A stretch of 64,000 nucleotides of DNA, taken from positions 1-64,000 of the forward strand of contig WPHV01000018.1 in assembly GCA_009744235.1 (NCBI GenBank), read 5' to 3'. Source of the stretch: Gillisella vitis. GTDB lineage: Bacteria > Pseudomonadota > Alphaproteobacteria > Rhizobiales > Rhizobiaceae. Positions 61,325 to 64,000 of this stretch are shown one piece after another (positions within the stretch are counted from its first letter, which is position 1; each line of letters begins with the position of its first letter). The position numbers were made by a program, and so were the translations under genes. The notes beneath the pieces were generated by a model. It was not told the origin of the DNA. It did not search any database and saw only the letters and a list, made by a program, of their open reading frames with translations.

Positions 61325-61685
61325 ATGGTTTTCGGCCTGAAGAGATTGAGGCTGGAAAGCAAAAGGGAATGCGAAGGCGTGGACCCAGACAGGGCATGCC
61401 AAACGCAGCCGACCCCGCGACTGTAGAACAGCGAGGGTTTTCAATCCGGTTTTGAAGATCCTTGCATGGCGGGCCGCGTGGTGTGGCCGGTGCGGTGAGC
61501 GGATAGGCCGGAAAAGCCACTGGAGTGGCAAAGCGATCTGCCGGGGTTGGACGCCTCTTTATCTACGAATCGTCCGCCTTTTCGATTTTGCCGTGGACTC
61601 CGGGAAGGTGAGGAAAATCTGCGAACTGGTGCCGTGATGGTACCGGTTTGACGCTGTGAGCCAGGAGACCTGCCGTCCGTGACGG
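61325..61685 (+). promoter_or_regulatory. Cobalamin (B12) riboswitch
   Basis: The conserved blocks are present in order: AAAAGGGAATGCGAAG (61361-61376), CCGACCCCGCGACTGTA (61408-61425), GCCACTGGAG (61516-61525), CCGGGAAGGTGAGG (about 61600-61613) and the B12 box GAGCCAGGAGACCTGCCG (61658-61675). It binds adenosylcobalamin and reduces expression of the downstream cobalamin genes. The spacer between the GCCACTG block and the GGGAAGG block is unusually long (about 75 bases), so a peripheral stem is enlarged. Confidence 0.92.
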
Positions 61686-61736
61686 GCTTTACGCCCAATT
61701 GGGGGAGAGATCCCCGACGCCAGCACGGAGGTTGTC

Positions 61737-61838
61737 GTGGCGCAACAGATTGATCGCGGGCCTTTTAGGCTCCGCTTCACGGTCATTTGGCCGTTTTGTA
61801 TTACGCCGCCTGCGCCCAATGGAGGCAGGTCATTATGA
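61737..61838 (+). CDS. Short translationally coupled leader frame (33 codons)
   Basis: A GTG at 61737 preceded by GGAGG opens 33 codons (AQQIDRGPFRLRFTVIWPFC, ITPPAPNGGRSL) ending in TGA at 61836-61838. That TGA overlaps the ATG of the next gene (ATGA). The arrangement suggests coupling between the riboswitch and the membrane protein. It may be a real small protein or only a coupling device. Confidence 0.35.
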   Translation: MAQQIDRGPFRLRFTVIWPFCITPPAPNGGRSL

Positions 61839-62134
61839 CGCTCGTGTCATCACGCAGCATAGGTGCGGCCTTAGCGCTGCTTGTGCTGGCGGCGCTGGTT
61901 TTTGCGCTGCTGCCCTTTTCCCGTCATGCGCCCTCTGGCCCTTCTGAGCGGCCTGCTCAACAGCAATTCCAGGCGCCACCGGGTTCCAATTCCACCTTTG
62001 GCGGGGCGCTGTCGCAGCCAAGGCCGGATGTGCGGTCTTCTGCGCCATCCGCTACCGATGTGGCCCCATCCGCATGGCCGGGCTTTGTGCCGCGTTCCAG
62101 CGGGCTCTATACGCCGCCAACGGGTGGAAACTGA
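61835..62134 (+). CDS. Small membrane-anchored proline-rich protein
   Basis: A 99-residue protein with one hydrophobic helix (IGAALALLVLAALVFALLPF) and a Pro/Ser/Gln-rich tail (SERPAQQQFQAPPGSNSTFG, PRSSGLYTPPTGGN). GGAGG lies before ATG 61835. It is the first well-formed gene after the cobalamin riboswitch and overlaps the leader frame. It is not a CbtB-type cobalt transporter (no His-rich end). It may assist cobalt/cobalamin import or be unrelated; the role is inferred only from position. Confidence 0.6.
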   Translation: MTLVSSRSIGAALALLVLAALVFALLPFSRHAPSGPSERPAQQQFQAPPGSNSTFGGALSQPRPDVRSSAPSATDVAPSAWPGFVPRSSGLYTPPTGGN

Positions 62135-62138
62135 CTCC

Positions 62139-62666
62139 ATGGCAGACACAGTTTCGAAACGTGTCTTCGTTCTCGGAGGCGCGCGGTCCGGCAAGTCGCA
62201 TTTTGCCGAACAACTTTGTGCAGAGACCGGCCTGGAGCGTCATTATCTCGCGACCGGGCGGGCCTGGGACGAGGAAATGCGCGCCCGGATCGACCAGCAT
62301 CAGCAGGATCGTGGCGGCCTTTGGGTGACGCATGAAGAGCCCCTGGCGCTGGTGGACACGCTTAGGCATATCGATGCGCCAGGCCGGGTGGTGCTGGTCG
62401 ATTGCCTGACGCTCTGGGTGACCAATCTGATGATGGAGGAGGGGCGCGACATGGCTGCTGAGGCGGCGGCCCTTGCGGATCTGCTGCCCCGGCTTTCCGC
62501 CTCCATCGTGCTTGTTTCCAATGAAGTCGGCCTTGGCATTGTGCCGGAAAACCGCATGGCGCGCCATTTCCGCGACCATGCCGGGCGGCTTCATCAATTG
62601 ATCGCGGCAAGCGCTGACGAGGTTTATTTCGTCGCGGCTGGCCTGCCCCTGAAAATGAAAGGCTGA
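62139..62666 (+). CDS. cobP: Adenosylcobinamide kinase / adenosylcobinamide-phosphate guanylyltransferase
   Basis: A 175-residue bifunctional enzyme that phosphorylates and then guanylylates adenosylcobinamide in the late cobalamin pathway. The P-loop is FVLGGARSGKSHFAEQLCAE (G13-S20). YLATGRAWDEEMRARIDQHQ, VVLVDCLTLWVTNLMM and IVLVSNEVGLGIVPENRMAR are CobP/CobU signatures. Known as CobP in aerobic and CobU in anaerobic producers; the cobW-cobN neighbours indicate the aerobic type. Confidence 0.95.
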   Translation: MADTVSKRVFVLGGARSGKSHFAEQLCAETGLERHYLATGRAWDEEMRARIDQHQQDRGGLWVTHEEPLALVDTLRHIDAPGRVVLVDCLTLWVTNLMMEEGRDMAAEAAALADLLPRLSASIVLVSNEVGLGIVPENRMARHFRDHAGRLHQLIAASADEVYFVAAGLPLKMKG

Positions 62667-62669
62667 ACA

Positions 62670-63743
62670 ATGTTGCAACAGAAAATTCCCGTCACTGTGA
62701 TCACCGGCTTTCTCGGCGCTGGTAAGACAACCATCATCCGCAATATGCTGATGAACGCGGGTGGTAAGAAAATCGCGTTGATCATTAACGAGTTTGGCGA
62801 TCTGGGTGTGGATGGCGAAGTACTGAAAGGTTGCGGCGCCGAGACTTGCACCGAGGACGACATTATCGAACTGACGAATGGCTGCATCTGCTGCACCGTT
62901 GCCGATGATTTCGTGCCGACCATGCAAAAGCTGCTGGCACGGGATGTCTTGCCCGACCATATCGTCATCGAGACCTCCGGCCTTGCTTTGCCGCAGCCGC
63001 TGGTGGCCGCCTTCAACTGGCCTGACATCCGCACCCGCGTTACCGTGGATGGCGTTGTAACGGTGGTCGATAGTGCCGCTGTCGCCGCTGGCCGGTTTGC
63101 CGATGACCACGACCGGATCGATGCCCAGCGCGCCGCCGATGACAGTCTCGATCATGAAAGCCCGATCGAGGAGCTGTTCGAGGATCAGCTGACCTGCGCC
63201 GACATGATCGTTCTCAACAAGACTGATCTGCTCGATGCCGATGGCCTCGCCAAAGTGCGAACCGATGTGACCGCCCGGATGAGCCGCAAGCCGACCCTGA
63301 TCGAGGCGAAGAATGGCGATGTGCCGGTTATGGTGCTGCTTGGCATCGGTGCCGGCTCGGAAGCCGATATCGACAATCGCAAATCCCATCACGAGCTGGA
63401 GCATGAGGCGCTGCATGCGAGCGGCGAGGCGCATGACCATCATCACGATCACGATGAATTTGACAGTTTTGTCGTCGATCTGCCGCAGGTGCGCGAGCCG
63501 GACCGCTTTGTCGATGGCTTGAAGACCGTGATCGAAGCGCATGACGTGCTGCGGCTGAAAGGCTTCGTGGATGTGCCGGGCAAGCCGATGCGGCTGGTGG
63601 TACAGGCGGTCGGCAACCGCATCGACCAATATTATGACCGGCCCTGGGCGTCGGGCGAGCAACGGACGACGCGACTGGTGGTGATTGGCCTGCATGATCT
63701 CGACCAATCGGCGATTGCCGATGCCATCCGGGCGGCAGCGTAA
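62670..63743 (+). CDS. cobW: Cobalamin biosynthesis GTPase CobW
   Basis: A 357-residue G3E-family metallochaperone. The P-loop is VTVITGFLGAGKTTIIRNML (G13-T21), the metal-binding motif GCICC lies at 71-75, and the GTPase G4 motif is ADMIVLNKTDLLDADGLAKV. A His-rich segment (about 240-264, with HDHHHDHDE) may bind cobalt. It is thought to deliver cobalt to CobN. It lies between cobP and cobN, as in Rhizobium. Confidence 0.95.
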   Translation: MLQQKIPVTVITGFLGAGKTTIIRNMLMNAGGKKIALIINEFGDLGVDGEVLKGCGAETCTEDDIIELTNGCICCTVADDFVPTMQKLLARDVLPDHIVIETSGLALPQPLVAAFNWPDIRTRVTVDGVVTVVDSAAVAAGRFADDHDRIDAQRAADDSLDHESPIEELFEDQLTCADMIVLNKTDLLDADGLAKVRTDVTARMSRKPTLIEAKNGDVPVMVLLGIGAGSEADIDNRKSHHELEHEALHASGEAHDHHHDHDEFDSFVVDLPQVREPDRFVDGLKTVIEAHDVLRLKGFVDVPGKPMRLVVQAVGNRIDQYYDRPWASGEQRTTRLVVIGLHDLDQSAIADAIRAAA

Positions 63744-63746
63744 GCC

Positions 63747-64000
63747 ATGCATCTTCTGCTTGCCCAGCAAGGCTCGATTAGCGACGGGGATGACGCGATA
63801 GACCTTGGCCAGACGCCAGGGGATATCCTGTTTCTGTCCGCCGCCGATACCGAGCTGTCCGCCATCGCGGCGGCGCTAGCGCGGCAAGCCGAGACCGCGA
63901 CATGGCGGCTGGCCAGCCTGATGGCGCTGAAACATCCGATGTCGGTCGATACCTATATCGAGCGCACGGCCCGCCATGCGAAACTGATCGTGGTCAGGGC
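63747..64000 (+). CDS. cobN: Cobaltochelatase subunit CobN, N-terminal fragment
   Basis: The first 84 codons start with MHLLLAQQGSISDGDDAIDL and continue with GDILFLSAADTELSAIAAAL, RQAETATWRLASLMALKHPM and SVDTYIERTARHAKLIVVR, matching the N-terminus of CobN. CobN with CobS and CobT inserts cobalt into hydrogenobyrinate diamide. The gene runs past the window end, three bases after the cobW stop. Confidence 0.93.
   Translation, partial: MHLLLAQQGSISDGDDAIDLGQTPGDILFLSAADTELSAIAAALARQAETATWRLASLMALKHPMSVDTYIERTARHAKLIVVR

Noticed and set aside
62052..63770. Long open frame antisense to cobP/cobW
   Set aside because: Overlaps two well-identified cobalamin genes and shows no motif.
1..64000. 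CRISPR arrays or a diversity-generating retroelement
   Set aside because: No regularly spaced direct repeats and no reverse transcriptase were seen; the tail fibre repeats are protein modules, not template/variable repeats.

Overview
The window is a piece of a Rhizobiaceae chromosome (Agrobacterium/Allorhizobium/Rhizobium type). I infer this from ExoR next to XthA, a PopZ homologue, a fused SecDF, TatABC linked to ScpAB and NagZ, the surE-pcm-nlpD-yajC-secDF order, a DUF1127 protein, an aerobic cobalamin cluster (cobP-cobW-cobN) behind a B12 riboswitch, and dispersed palindromic repeats of rhizobial style. Species cannot be fixed from the sequence alone.

Positions 1-18.3 kb are the late end of a siphovirus-like prophage on the + strand. 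In order it has the end of a tail tube gene, two small tail chaperones, a tape measure, two distal-tail/hub proteins, a GNAT acetyltransferase, a J-like tip protein, tail fibres with accessory proteins, a GH19 endolysin, a holin-like protein, and a nested Rz/Rz1 spanin pair. Three cargo cassettes sit on the opposite strand at gene boundaries in this late operon. The main one is a two-gene CBASS (929-3401): a two-TM SAVED effector followed by a CD-NTase with an AGS-C type C-terminal domain, placed between the chaperones and the tape measure. The others are a pair of exported small proteins (8.4-9.4 kb) and a RelE/Xre toxin-antitoxin pair (15.7-16.4 kb). No integrase, attachment site or tRNA was seen.

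Positions 18.3-25 kb are a low-density accessory strip. It holds small lipoproteins and membrane proteins, a frame-disrupted small gene with its own terminator, a broken D12-class adenine methylase, an intact BrnT/BrnA pair beside a degraded BrnA-like copy, an IS3-type transposase remnant and a structured dispersed repeat.

Positions 25-64 kb are conserved chromosome. They include a Pcm-like methyltransferase and TolC, PopZ, ValS, a FadL-type porin, ExoR (periplasmic brake on ExoS/ChvI), XthA, ErpA, Dgt, ArgS and a large SPOR protein. A compact operon follows: nagZ-scpA-scpB-tatA-tatB-tatC-serS-surE-pcm-nlpD. Then come a DUF815 ATPase, YajC-SecDF, an Mth938-like protein, a squalene/phytoene-synthase-like protein without its aspartate motifs, TrmFO and a DUF1127 protein. 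The window ends with the cobalamin riboswitch followed by a short leader frame, a small membrane protein, cobP, cobW and the start of cobN.
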